Assembly: GCA_025677815.1 (NCBI GenBank)
Contig: JAIXMP010000012.1
Coordinates: 1,178,001-1,242,000, forward strand
Source of the DNA: Phascolomyces articulosus
Lineage: Eukaryota; Mucoromycota; Mucoromycetes; Mucorales; Lichtheimiaceae
DNA length: 64,000 nt
Direction of reading: 5' to 3'
The notes beneath the pieces were generated by a model. The model ran no database searches and had not been told where the DNA came from. It was given only the letters and a program-made list of their open reading frames with translations. The translations under genes and the position numbers were made by a program. How positions within the stretch are numbered: the first letter of the stretch is position 1; each line of letters opens with the position of its first letter. Below, in pieces: positions 1-14,170 of the stretch.

Positions 1-45
1 AATTATATTAAAAAAGAACATTAATATAATAATAATGATAATAAC

Positions 46-264
46 CTGTCATAGACATAAGTAAGTTTGGAATTGTTAGGGGGTATCTTTTCGAGAATCG
101 CTTGAGTTACTATATGCAAGAAGTAGAAACAGTTTTTAATAAAAAAAAGCTTTTTTTTTTACATTTTTAAGTAATGATTTACCTGTTCCAAAGTTGCCAG
201 TACTATTTGTATGTTCCGCTAAGATGGTGGGGCCATGGGCAACAACACCATAAATCAAAGACAT
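46..264 (-). CDS. VAMP7-like longin-domain v-SNARE, 5' exons only (partial)
   Basis: This is the start of a v-SNARE (VAMP7 family) that would act in fusion at the vacuole or endosome. Two exons are visible on the minus strand, 264..183 and 109..46. They join in phase to read MSLIYGVVAHGPTILAEHT, then an SGNF-like segment, then TQAILEKIPP and LTYVYD. The opening strand with VVA.G.T.LAE, followed by an amphipathic helix ending in K.P, is the longin-domain signature seen in VAMP7. The coiled-coil SNARE motif and C-terminal membrane anchor lie beyond the left edge. The second visible exon would end at a GTTATT donor, which is atypical but needed because the frame otherwise meets a stop. YKT6 and SEC22 are other longin SNAREs; the LAEHT stretch fits VAMP7 better. 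Confidence 0.75.
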
Positions 265-1341
265 TGTGTTATTTTTTTTAAGAAAAGAAAGAAATGGAAG
301 GTGAAGAGAGGAGAAGAAGTGTACTTTTTTTTGTAAGTTCCGATAAGTTGTTTTTTACTTTGGAATAACAAAAGGGAGGGATAAAAAGAAAAGGAAAGGA
401 GGTTTCCCAACTCAAGTAATGATAGTTTCAAGTTGGAAAAAAGTGCGTGATGGTGGCACCCAGGTCATTATTATTACCAAGTCATTCCAATTTGTTTATT
501 ATTGTTATTATTACTATATTATCCATTCATTGCAACAAAAAAGATCTTTAAATGGTTTTGTTTTCATGCATTTGTCGATCGGTCGCTTGGCGTTTTTTCT
601 TGGGACCACAGACACGATTAATTTTTCATATTATATTGCTAGTATATATATCTAATGATTATTACCAATCTATGGGATCTAATACTATATACTCAGAAGA
701 AAGAAATTTTCATTTTGGGCATAATTTCTATCAATTGTTATATTTATTAAAGAGCTACTACTATCAATAAATAAACCTTCTCAATGCTATTTGTGCTCTT
801 CTATTGATGGGGAGAAGGTTGTTTCAAAAGAGGGGGAGAAAAAAGAAAACGTGTCATAATATATAAAGAAGCTTAATAAGATATTTCAAATATACAATCA
901 CCCCTGGTACTTGTATATCCATTTCATCTATTTGTTACTTGTTCTTTTATAACAAATTTAAAACCTTTTCCCAAACAAGAGTTTTTGATAAAGAGAAAAT
1001 ATTCGTTAAGGAACACGTTTGGAAAAGGATAGTTTCCATAAATTGCTAAATCCCGGTGCATTTTTCTAACGAATGCTGATTGGCTATTGTCTTTTCCATA
1101 AATGGTGTGGAGCTTATTCTTTACTATATATTTTTAATCTCCGTCGGAATTTTGCTGTCTGCTGTTTGCTGCAACCACCTTCAAGGAATGATGTTTGACC
1201 CTGCCTGCGCCTTTTTTTTCTTGTCTTTTTTTTTTTTTATATATATTTAAAATAGTTCTGAGTTTGGCTATTTACATTTTTTTTTAACTCTCTTTCTCTT
1301 TTTTTTTTTTCAAACTGGATCTCGATAATTCATTAGCAAAA
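265..1341. other. Intergenic region between divergent genes
   Basis: This spacer separates the divergent SNARE and MAPKK genes and must hold both promoters. It has long T/A homopolymers and a pyrimidine-rich run (about 1200-1320) just before the MAPKK start, a common fungal promoter feature. Small open frames here have no recognisable composition, and I see no gene. Confidence 0.6.
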
Positions 1342-3482
1342 ATGTCCCTCGAAGAGAGGGACAAGGGACAGCAACAACCTCATTCAAGACCTCATTTACC
1401 ACCACAGCAACATAATAGACCACCTACCATGAGTGGTCCTGTCACTGGAGCAACAGGAACACCGCCAAGACGGTCTGTGCTTCCACCCATGAGCCGTTCA
1501 GCATTACCGCCCATGGCTGGTCATAATGGTGGCTCACCTCGTCCTCCATTACCAGGTCAAGGTTTAAGAAGGCCCAATGCACCTCAATTAGGAGGAAACA
1601 GACCTACAGGTCGAATAAATAATAATCCAGGATTGAATTTAGCTCAACTTGGCCTTGCTCCTAAACCTGATCAAACACCTTTTGCTAACTTTTCAAAATA
1701 TGTGTAAGTTTTTTCCCTCCCGTTTCTTTTCTTTCCCCTCCTCTTAATAATAGTGATATTCCTCCCCCTCCTCTCTACTATCCTCCTCCTTCACTCACAT
1801 CATCATCATCCATCAAACGTTATGTATATAGGGATCCATCTGGAAAGCTCAACTTTGCTGGAAAAGCGATTATTCATGCCGACGGAGTGGATTTCAGTAA
1901 TGGTAGCAGTTTTACAATCAAAATGGATGATTTGAAACTATTGGAAGAATTGGGTAAAGGTCAATATGGTACAGTTCAGAAGGTAATCATCTTTTTCTTC
2001 TCTTATTTCGTCATATAAATATAAAATATATATAGAATGAGCGCGTCTTTTTACTTTTTTTTTTTAATCTTCCAATCATTTTTTATTAGGTGTATCATCG
2101 AGTGACCAATGTCGTTATGGCTATGAAGGTAAAAAAAATTTATAAAATGTCATGGGGGTTCATTTTACGAGTTGATGATGTAGTGCATGTGTATATGTGT
2201 TTGTGCTTAGCATAATGGCGTGAATATGTTATATATATATGGATGATGAGTTGATGTGTGATGGTCTGACTTGTTCTTCTCTCCCCCCCCCTTTTTTTTA
2301 TCTTAGGAAATTCGATTAGAACTTGATGAAACCAAATTACATCAAATTCTTATGGAATTAGATATTCTTCATAAGAGTACGAGTGATTATATTGTTGAAT
2401 TCTATGGTGCTTTCTTTATCGAATCATGCGTTTATTATTGTATGGAATATATGGATGTTGGATCATTAGATAAAGTCTATGGAGATGGTGTACCTGAAGA
2501 TGTTTTAGCAAAAATTACAACCTCAGTAAGTATTTGATTGTCTATATTACATAGTTACCTCATAAGGTTTTCTTATTTTTTTAATCAATTACGCATCATC
2601 ATCACTATACACTACTTTCACTTCTTTCTCACACACTTATTATATATTTACTCCTCCCCCAAAAATAAATAAATAAATAGATGGTCAAGGGGTTAAAATT
2701 TCTCAAGGATGAACTTTCGATCATTCATCGTGGTACGTATTACAACATAATTATATCCATTTCTATCTTCTAATCCATCCTAATTCCCTTTTATAATAGA
2801 TGTCAAGCCTACCAATGTTTTAGTTAATAGTCGAGGACAAGTGAAATTGTGTGACTTTGGCGTTTCAGGACAATTGGATCGATCGTTAGCTAAAACGAAT
2901 ATTGGATGTCAGAGTTATATGGCTGTAAGTTTCCTTTTTCTACCATAATACTCTCTCCTTTTTACTGCTCTCTACCTCTTTTTACTTAATTATCTTTTTT
3001 CTTTCTTTTATGATGATTTATAGCCTGAACGTATTAGAGCAGCCAATACATACACAGTATCATCAGATGTTTGGTCACTCGGCTTGTCATTAGTAGAAAT
3101 GGCAGGTGGTAAATACCCTTACAAATATGATAACATGTTTGCTCAACTTAAAGCCATTGTGGATGAAGAACCACCGACATTACCTGATCATTTCTCTAAT
3201 GAAGCACGGGATTTCATTGCTGCTTGGTAAATTTATTTGTTATTTTTTATTATCATGGGAACAAAACTGAGAGAGAGAGAGTTCAACAAAATAAACCTTA
3301 TATCAAATTCTAACTTGTATATATATAAATATATATATAGTTTACATAAAGATGCTGATAAACGACCTAGTTATGCTCAATTACTTGAACATCCATTTAT
3401 TAAGAAATATGAGGATGTGGATGTAGATATGGCTAAATGGGCTAATGATGCTTGGGCTGCACGACTCGCTGCTAAAAAATAA
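1342..3482 (+). CDS. PBS2: MAP kinase kinase, Pbs2/Wis1 type (HOG/stress pathway)
   Basis: Dual-specificity MAPKK expected to phosphorylate a Hog1/p38-type MAPK in osmotic or general stress signalling. Exons are 1342..1703, 1832..1982, 2090..2128, 2307..2525, 2681..2732, 2800..2924, 3024..3226 and 3341..3482; they close in phase to 430 residues. Residues 1-120 are a Pro/Gln/Arg-rich disordered tail. A Pbs2-specific lead-in ([19 protein letters not shown]) precedes the kinase domain. The Gly loop GKGQYGTV is at about 162, the catalytic Lys at 184, HRD at 273-275, DFG at 293-295 and APE at about 316-318. The activation loop [14 protein letters not shown] keeps the two phospho-acceptors, Ser303 and Thr307. 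The tail is far shorter than that of yeast Pbs2 (about 670 residues), so the long scaffold region is absent. The identity rests on the activation loop and lead-in. Confidence 0.93.
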
Positions 3483-4024
3483 GAATTTTTTTATTATATA
3501 CTAGATAAAGAGAGTATGTTTTCTTCTTCTTTATATAACAAAAAAAAAACAAGTAACACCCCATCCACACAACATTTTTCATATATTTTAGCACAATTCA
3601 CAAGCACACAAACAACTTTCCCATTTGTTTTTTTTTTCTTTTTCTTTTTTTCTCAAACGCATCATTCCTATCACAATCACAAACACAAACATACACACAC
3701 ACATATATACATATATATATATAAACAACACATATTATATATCTTTCTCCCACCAGGCACACATTCACTCACATACAATAACAATGACAATTACAACAAG
3801 CATATTCTTCTTTCTTATCTTGTTTACTATAATCCACATAATATATTTATGTGTGGTTCTTTTTTTTTTATTTACTTGGATAAGAGAGGAAAAGTACAAT
3901 AAGGAATTTTTTTTAAGAAAGGGAGATTTTTCTATACAATGATTTGAATATATATATATATATATATACTATAGGATGATCATGGGGTTTTTTATAATTT
4001 GTTTTTGAGTGGGTTGTCACAGAG
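3483..4024. other. Convergent 3' spacer
   Basis: Shared downstream region of two convergent genes. It has poly-T runs, a short CA/TA microsatellite (about 3685-3725) and a (TA)n run (about 3950-3968). The predicted peptides here are low-complexity translations of these repeats, and there is no gene. Confidence 0.6.
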
Positions 4025-5946
<1,922 letters not shown>

Positions 5947-8640
5947 TATTGTTTTTGTTGTGTGTGAAATATGGAAGGAAAAAATAAAAAGCTCAATAGA
6001 AAAAAACCTTATTACTTAGTTTTGTCGCGTTTTTATACCAAAAACTTTCGTCTATTTCTTAATACCCTTTCTCTCTCCCCCACATCAAAGACTCCGACTT
6101 TTGGGGGTGAGCCACTTGAATTTGACCATCCATCAATAAGAGAGAAAGGAATCATTATAAGAAGCACATACTCAAGGTTGAATTCATGTACCACACTTTC
6201 TAGTTTTGTGTCGCAGCTAGAAAAAATGCAATAGTTTGGTTGCTCCGAATAATAGAAAAAAGCTATTTGGGAAAACCAACAATGCTTAATAATTGACTTG
6301 TTTTAGTTATCGTTATCGCATTTGTTCTGCTCGCAAGAAATTAGAGTGAATTTTATTACTTATCGGTATCAATTTTTTAGAGTTATCATTACTTCCGGCG
6401 CACAATTCCTTAATTTGTATCCAATTTTGTAAAAATAATAATAATAGGCATTAATAGTTGAGAACAGAGAAAAACACATTTTCCTCCTTCGCTCTTATTA
6501 ATTTCTATATAATGATTGTACTTTCATAATCTATTATGTTACAATTGAAACATCTCACCTTCAGCATTATGTATGATTGAAATAAAAATTGCTGTCCAAT
6601 TGTATAAATGAATGAATATCTTTCTTTTTTTTGTGTCATGGTTATACAATCTTTTTCGTTATCTTCTATCATAGAAAAAAAACCAGATAGCATATCATTA
6701 TCGTCATCAACCTGTTTAGATTAACACCAACACGCACAGATCCGTCGTTCTATGAACCAGGGTTTACTATTTACCGTTCAGTTTACCGTGTCATTTTTTT
6801 TTTACGTTTTTTATCACTAAAACGGCAAACTGTTGTAGATTTGATCTCGATCCACACGTTTTCTCACGATGCTTTTACACCGCAGCAAAATACAACGTAT
6901 TAGTAGAAGTTCTAAAACTCTCCTTAATCTATTTTCTGTATAATTCTTTTGAACAATTCGATATTTCTTTTAAAACAAAAATGTCCGTCAATCTAATAAA
7001 CACATTTTTCTTAATAACAAACTATCATCGAGTGATTGACAGTATAATAAGATAATTTACAACATAAAAGACCAATCTAATTATTCATGATTTTTTAATA
7101 GAACGATACTGGCATAGTGAACATTCAGTATATAGTAACTTTTATCTTTAATATGATTTGTTATTTACTTAGAACAAGATTTCCGATTATTCTCGCTGAG
7201 ATTTTTTTTGGGAAATCTCTGGTTTTTTCTTCCCACATTGCACATGCATACGCATAATTCTCTTTGTGTTACAACTTAATGAACTTATCCTACTTTTGAA
7301 ACTATACTATTGAACATGGTCTTTCATTGTGTAAACTTTTTTTTGTCGGCGTGAATATGATCATTAAATTCAACAACTGATTATGACTATCAGCAGCAAC
7401 AAAAATAAGCGAATGTTACTACAAATGAGGATATAGGAAGATACTTCGCTTTATTTCTTTTAGAGTAGTAACAGGAATGCCAATCAATAGATGTGTTCCT
7501 AATTTTACAGTAGAAATGCCTACGATAAATCAGCATGTGGTTGTCAATATGATGGGTTGCTTTAGTGGTATGTGAATATAATTAATACTAAAATTTTATA
7601 CACAAGCCATCTTATAGGGAGTAAATTATTTTTTTTAAAAAAAAATCGATCCATTGTTAGAGATGCCACTCTAAATTATTCTTTTTTATTTTGCAATACG
7701 TGTATAATAGCAACATAATAAAATAAAATTGAGGAAATAAAGCTTTTCATGAATTTTGGCGATGAAAGAACAGAGAGGGTTTGAAAGTGGGATACATACT
7801 TTTAAGATTTTTCTAGGCAGAGCTGCTAAAAAAAAGCAAAACTTCTTGATAAAATGAGGAATTTTGAAACTTCTTAAAAAGGAAGCATAACAAAGAGCAA
7901 AGAGTTTTTTATCAAAGCGTTTTGAGAACTTTTGTCGTAGAATTACTTTTTATTCCTTCCCAAAGAGCTCCTCGCTCAACTATACTGCGAATACATATGT
8001 AGATAAAATAAAAATATACGTTGATCACGGCAATAAATACAATCAATAATTTAATATTATACATACATGCAGTATTTACGTATTCAAAATATATTTGAAG
8101 TTGAACATGTAAATTCTTTTTTTGTATCTATGATAGATATTTTTTGAATATTATTTTTCTAAGGTGTTAATAGAGTTGCTAATAAAAAACCCTTTTGTAA
8201 GATATTGAAATGGATTATTATTATTGTGTGATGGAAGGTAATATTATTTTTTAATAGACATTTAGTATCTTATTATGGTAGCAGAGGAACGATAGCTTCA
8301 GATGGAATGTTGATCAAGAACGGTGATTATATTGGGATAGTAGTAGGTAATATAGTTCATAAAATAGTTGAATAATTCAGCAGTATAAAAGGATTCGCTT
8401 CTTGACACGGTAACCATAATAAAAAATAAACTTTTTTCTCCCGTTCATGATAAAAGCACGTTGAAATGATATGCGCAGGTAAATGTGCTTTATGCTTGGA
8501 AACAAAATATTGAGCAGTAGTAACTACGGGACTTAAACGTCATCAATTTTTGCTGTTTCTGAAGCCGCAGTAACTCTCACCCAACTTAAGGCCAACATTC
8601 TTCTCTCAACCCAATAGACACACACTTTTGTTTCTACAAA
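5947..8640. other. Gene-free AT-rich spacer
   Basis: About 2.7 kb with no open frame of coding character on either strand. The first 300 bases must include the SFA1 promoter. A 62-residue open frame at 6505-6693 (minus) has no domain or splice context. No tRNA, rRNA or terminal inverted repeat was seen. It could hold decayed repeats that only an alignment would reveal. Confidence 0.5.
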
Positions 8641-8950
8641 AATGAAACTTCTTCAAGTTGCCAATGAAAAAGGTACTTTTGAAATCTTTACGACGTTTTC
8701 AATGATCCTCTCTTGACAATGGGTAACTTTTATTTTAATCTAGTTTTGCTTTTTTACTGAACTAATTAACTAAACATTTTTTTTTAATTCAGTTAACAAT
8801 TCTGGTTTCCATTTGTTTTCAAGTTACATGAAACTTCATTCTATTTTCAAATGTACCTTTGAAATCGTTACCCAGCCTTTCAATGCCCCTCTCTTGACAT
8901 TGAATGGCCTTAATTGCTTTTTTTTTACTGTTTTATTTAATCAACCTTCT
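8641..8950 (+). pseudogene. Two diverged copies of a start-codon-bearing segment (possible gene remnant)
   Basis: A segment beginning ATGAAACTTCTTCAAG at 8641 recurs in diverged form from about 8827 (ATGAAACTTCATTC). Both copies share TTTGAAATC and CCTCTCTTGACA at matching offsets across about 80 bases. The first copy reads MKLLQVANEKG and then stops. The second stays open longer (CTFEIVTQPF, then APLLTLNGL). A further coding-like stretch near 9115-9160 reads ECRYIVSKAF in a compatible frame before the tRNA-like element. I do not recognise the protein. The pattern suggests a small duplicated and decayed gene, but chance in AT-rich DNA is possible for the shorter matches. Confidence 0.3.
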
Positions 8951-9232
8951 TTATTCTCTCAAACTTTTCCTCCAATACTTTTTTTTTACGTTTACCATTC
9001 CATATCTTTATATTGCTTATGCATTCTTTTTTATATTATATTCTTTATTTTTAGTATTCTCAAACTTATTTTTTTACGTTCATTCTTCTATTTGGATCTT
9101 CTCAAGTCATTTCGAAATGAATGCCGCTATATTGTTTCCAAAGCATTCAGGGTTCCAATGTTTTTTTTTTTTTTTCTGGTCGACGCCATTTCATTCCCTT
9201 TTGGTCAAGCCTATGCTCTGCTTTTCGTATTA

Positions 9233-9288
9233 GCCAAGTCTGTGTAGTTTTGGTACATACGGCGACGGGTTCGACTCCTGTACTTGGT
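9233..9288 (+). ncRNA. tRNA-like sequence lacking an anticodon arm (tRNA-derived, possibly a SINE head)
   Basis: A perfect RNA polymerase III B box, GGTTCGACTCC, sits at 9268-9278. Around it a T arm folds as ACGGG, loop TTCGACT, CCTGT (9265-9281). The following ACTTGGT (9282-9288) pairs with GCCAAGT (9233-9239) as a 7-bp acceptor stem with one G-U. A D-arm-like hairpin GTGT / ACAT (9242-9258) has the expected A14, G15 and GG in its loop. Only about six bases lie between the D arm and T arm, so the whole anticodon arm is missing and this cannot be a decoding tRNA. The best explanation is a tRNA-derived retroelement head or a deleted tRNA. The fold was done by hand. Confidence 0.5.
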
Positions 9289-9650
9289 TCAAGGGGCCTG
9301 AGTTCTTGTTGGTGCCAGGTCCCACTGGATATGGCGCGTCTTTTTGACAATCCAACGGAGCCGAGGAGACGACAGTTGGTTTAGCTGAGGTTAAGGTGCG
9401 GCCTTCTGTTCCCCTTTCGGCACACCCAAGGTTGTGGTCGTAACCATTCGCATGCAAGGAAGAAGTCAGACTTAGGAACTGGCCAGGGTACAGTACTTGC
9501 ATGTGCCCACAACAGTCTGTATAATCTTGGTAGAATTGTCCTTATTGTGTACTCTGGAAGGACGTTGATTTCCTTTGATCAACTAAATGCACATTTTGGA
9601 GGCTAACAGTGCGATAGCCATACGTCTCTGCATTCCACAGAACTCGCATT
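9289..9650 (+). mobile_element. GC-richer body downstream of the tRNA-like head (candidate SINE)
   Basis: Directly after the tRNA-like sequence, base composition changes to about half G+C for some 350 bases, unlike the AT-rich surroundings. It has no credible coding frame: the small open frames are translations of the tRNA-like DNA and its tail. A Pol III head joined to an unrelated GC-richer body is the usual layout of a SINE. I could not find clear target-site duplications or a 3' tail, so both boundaries are uncertain. Confidence 0.3.
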
Positions 9651-11952
9651 CCCTGGGAGTAATTTGACTATCCATAGTCATCCCGCTTGTGCAGTTAGTA
9701 CAACCAAGTGTTCGAAAACGGCTTTCGGTCGCCCATGAGTCTTTGTAGCTGACTCAAAATGCTATGTCCGTTCATGACAAAAACTGTCGAGGCAGTGCTA
9801 CCTTTTACATGGTAGCCTTCCACCACACCAGCAAGAAAAAAGTGCTTGGGCGAAAAAGCCATGTGAGAAGGGGATGAGACCAATAAAAGAGGAGAACGAA
9901 AACAAAAGAGGGACGCGAAGGAAGAGAGTTGTCCATGCATGAAATTCTTTTACCTTTTTCTCTTTGTTAAAATAATAGGTAAAAATTCGAGTGCAATGGC
10001 CAACAAAAAAAAAATCAATATGAATTCATAACATTGATAGCCCATCTGCTCCTGTTCTGTTTGTATGTATTTCAATTATAACTATTTCATTACTAAAAGA
10101 AACTTTATATATAAGCAATTAACTAATATACGTTGTATATAAATATATATAATAGGTTATGCCGTTTCTCAAGCTGACGATTCTTAATAATGATACGTCC
10201 CTGTTTTGCGGGTATTTTTTTTTTCTGTTTCTTTGAACTATAACCACTTTATTATAAAAGAAGAACAATTGACAAAAATATATATTTAGGTATGGTTTCC
10301 AAGGTGAACGATTTTCTTTATGTTTCATCATGGTCTCTCTGCGTGGGTTTTCCTTTATCGATGAACAGGGAGCGACGTTTAATGGATGGACCAATTTGCA
10401 ACAAAAACCTAGGCCACTGTTCTTTTTATTTTCTCTGTCAATCTCAGACGCGGTTTCTTGCACGTGGTAAAATCTATCAAGTAAACTAATGGAGACTGTA
10501 TTTGTTTTTTTTTTCAGCTGCTTTTTTTTTCTTATAAGGCTCGTTCCTGGTGGATAAAAAATGGAAAAGAAATCGCGGATACTTAATTGGTGCCGAGTCA
10601 AATGAAAAAAACGAAAGCCGCAAGATGAGAGATGAAAATCAGGTCAGTGTATTATAAAGATAAATATCGTGTTGGCTATAAATGGTAAAAGGAAAAAAGT
10701 TGATTTGCTAACTAATATATTAAATCTCTTATTGAGTATTTTTTTATGCCGAATGAAACGGGGTCTCAGTTGATCTCTACGGTTAGTAACCAATACATCG
10801 AGCGATTATATCTGTAGGTTTCTCTTTCTTCTTTACCGCATTCTTTACATATTGAATTGTTATTTGTTCATCAGCTCATACTCTTTTGCAAATTTTCTAG
10901 CATGAAACCAAATGGATTCTGATTGTGCACCGACGAAATCTTCTCTGGTTGATGCTAACGACTGCTGCAAAGAAGACTACTCCTATTATTTATGGACAAA
11001 AACATTAGAATGGCGTGGAACGAATTTTATTGTCCTATTATTCAAGCGAAGCACGTATATGTTATAATGTAAGTACAATCTGACTTTTATTGAGCTGATC
11101 TTATGTACTGGTGGAAGTGATACAATATATTTCCCGCTTTTTTCAATATATAATTATACCTACATTGTTATTGTTTACTGACGTGCCGTTAAAAAATGAC
11201 ATTGAATCACTAACACCGTATAACACTATATTATACTATATCATATCATATCATAGGTATATCTTCTTTGCAAGCTTCTCTTACAGCTATTAAACACAGC
11301 TAGTTCTTCCCTTGTCGTATAGTTTATGGTATGTAAATTTATCTTATATATATATTTGTCTTGTTAAAATGTAAAGCGAAGAATGAGATCTTGGTTGACA
11401 TTTGATTCCTCTTGTATTTTTATATTTAAAATAAATAGGTAAACAAAGAGCACCCAACGATCTGAATCAGAGCATGGCAGACCATTTGAAAGAAGGATGG
11501 ATCACGTATAAAAAAAGAGAAAAAAACAAAACAAAAAGAAACGATAGAAAGCAGCTGATTTATCGACCCTTTGCTCTTCTTTTATGGAGGGTGCTTCTTT
11601 TTGAAGGAGCCGTTTGAATTCGTAATCCAGGTGTACTGAACTATGGGTTACATTGGTCATTTTTTTTCTTTATGGCATAAGACATTGAATTTTTTTTCCG
11701 TGCCTAAAAAATGTCGAAGGAGAAAAAATGGCTTTTTTAACGTATAGTGGTCGACCATCAATTCCAGCATCCGTATGGAGGCGTCGCGCATGGCCGCGGC
11801 TGCAGTTGGATTGCGGGTTTAGGCGAAGAAACTTTTCTATTGGGTCTTTTGGGTAACCATTTGACAAAGTGTAGGCTGTTGGTCAGCAGTTGAGGCAAGG
11901 AGGTTATGTAGGAGTATGCGACCGGACGGCAGCATATATAGTTGATTTAAAT
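9651..11952. other. Gene-poor region
   Basis: Several open frames (9695-9940 minus, 10119-10601 minus, 11670-11867 minus) have neither domains nor splice-linked partners. The 160-residue frame at 10119-10601 is lysine- and aromatic-rich, as expected from translated poly-A/T. A GC-rich patch at about 11740-11830 stands out from its surroundings, but no family is recognisable there. Decayed transposon sequence is possible. Confidence 0.4.
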
Positions 11953-12102
11953 GGATAATCGATGTACGACAACGATTTAAACGAATAGAGGAATTATGTG
12001 GATAATCGATTTAAGACGACGATTTAAACGAATAATGGAATTATGTGGATAATCGATTTACGACGACGATTCGAACCAATAGTGGAATTATGTCGATAAA
12101 TC
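11953..12102. repeat. 47-bp tandem minisatellite, about 3.2 copies
   Basis: Copies start with GGATAATCGAT at 11953, 12000 and 12047, so the period is exactly 47 bases. Each continues with TTA.GAC.ACGATTTAAACGAA and ends GGAATTATGT. A fourth, truncated and diverged copy starts near 12092. The third copy has diverged in its middle, with TTCGAACC replacing TTTAAACG. No gene spans it. Confidence 0.9.
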
Positions 12103-14170
12103 TGAAATTGTTGATGCAAAGCAAATTGAATCGTTTGGTGAAATGGTAAAACGAAACGACAACAATAGTTTTACTGTACTAATTAATAGACTAATATTAT
12201 TCATGTTTATTAAATATTTCTAGACCAGATTCTTCCTTTTTGAAACATGTGGCCTATCTTTTGCGTCCTCAAGTTCTTTACGTCCTCACGTTCTTTGCGT
12301 CCTCGAGTATTTCAAGCTCTTTAATATAGTCAATTCCTTTACGTTCTTCAGGTCATTCAAGTCATCCACAGTAGGCTAGTCATTCACAATAGTATTCCTT
12401 TAATCATTCAATTTTTTCCTTCTGTACATCAAAAACATTTGGGTCTTTTGACATAGTGCAGTTGGGTCAACCAACTGAGGGATAGGGTGGGTTTTCCTCG
12501 TTTTAATAAACATCAAACTTAAAAAAAACATGACTGTTGGTATTTTTTATATATGTTTGAAATAATTAATTCATTTTAATCATGACTGTTTGTACTTGAT
12601 CAACCTTATCGGAATGGTCCCGAGTGCACGGGCCATGGTTATAAAGTTGAGATATTGGATGGTTCATCTTTATTCAAAAAGAAAACAAGGCTTATTGGTT
12701 TGCACCTATGCTCTACAACAGTTCAACTGTTGTGATGATTGATGTGCCTGTTGTAGTAAATCCTAAGCCATCTTAGAAAATAATCGTCTCTTTTTCATTG
12801 GTGATAATAATAATGAAATTTGTATAGTTCCGTGTAATTTTCTTAGCCTTGTTACTTGTTACTAATAATTGGAAGGTAGATGTGGTATGGATAAGAAATG
12901 AGTAAAATAACGACAAGTGAAAAGAGACAAAAGAAGTCTTGTGAGAATCAATGTAGTTTATTACGATAATAAAGATGATAATTATTTCTAGTTTTACAAG
13001 TACAGTATTTATATGTTTTCTTATCCATGCCACTTAGTAGCTGATCATGGTAGTTTGTTGTTATTAGAGTTTGTTTGGAATGTCGATATGATACAAGTAT
13101 TCATAGAGAGAATGTTAAAGTATATTCATTATAAAGATACATTGGTAAGAATGTTAGATATGACGATGAGCATCGTGTAAAATAAGAATATGGTGTCATA
13201 TTATATTTTTCTTTGCAAGATAAAGAATGTTATGACTTTGAAATGTAAAATAGGGAGCAACCAATCATTAGTGATTTTAGTATTATTATATGAGAAGAGG
13301 TGTAGATATGTCAGAATATCTCAACGCTCAAAATGGGTGGTAATAGTACTTCTTCCTCGTGGTATATTCAAGTTTATGGTGATGAAAGCGATAACAACAG
13401 TAGTACGGATACATTGCATCCTCAGATCGATGATAAAAGTATAAATATCTAGCAGTATAAATCCGATGGAATGTCAAATTATTGATAACGAAAAGTAAGA
13501 GCTCATGTAAGTGCCATTCCAATTATTATTATTTTTATTATTTTGCATCGATAATAACTGATAAATTGAAAACAATGATCTAACTCTAAACATTTTTATT
13601 CCACCACATTTTTTTGTTGTCAATAATATGCATACAGTGAGGACTTGACAAATTTATGAACAATGAACTTAACAAAGATATTTTAGAAACAGATTGCAAT
13701 ATAACGTTGTATCTATTTTGGTAGCCAAAGTACTGGAAAAAGTAAGATAATTCATGTTGACCGAATATTTTCAAAAAAAAAAAAAAAAAAAAAAAGCCAA
13801 TCTTTGTTTACAATTCTAGTTGAATAACTTCCTCCCAAACAATATGAAGAGGTCTTCGGCCTACACTCGACCTCAAAGCATAAAGTGTTTCATAGTTATC
13901 ATGCAATTTCCTCTTAATAGAAACAGTATAATAATACGTACAGTCACTTAGCAGAGTAGCACTTTTTTAACCCCATCTTTTTTATTTTTATTTTTACAAA
14001 TCGTTTTTATACTTGGCTAAAATAGCCCTTTGTAATACATACATCATTATTTGGATCAGTCTGATATAGTACGAGTAAAAGATCATACCATAAATTGTTA
14101 AATGAATGACTTATCACACAAAAAAATATACTTTTGGTAAATGTAATCTATATTACTTTCTAATTTTATT
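12103..14170. other. Gene-free spacer downstream of the THADA homologue
   Basis: The stretch 12255-12370 has a loosely repeated TTCTTTACGTCCTCA-like motif. A poly-A run of about 20 lies near 13770-13792. Open frames at 12773-13033 and 13190-13444 are AT-rich chance frames. No gene or RNA is recognised. Confidence 0.5.

Noticed and set aside
9147..9502. Two minus-strand open frames (67 and 90 residues) with a TGVEPVAVCT-like stretch
   Set aside because: That stretch is the antisense translation of the tRNA-like T arm and B box, not a protein.
10119..10601. 160-residue minus-strand open frame
   Set aside because: Lys/aromatic-rich translation of A/T runs, with no domain, no splice partners and no codon bias.
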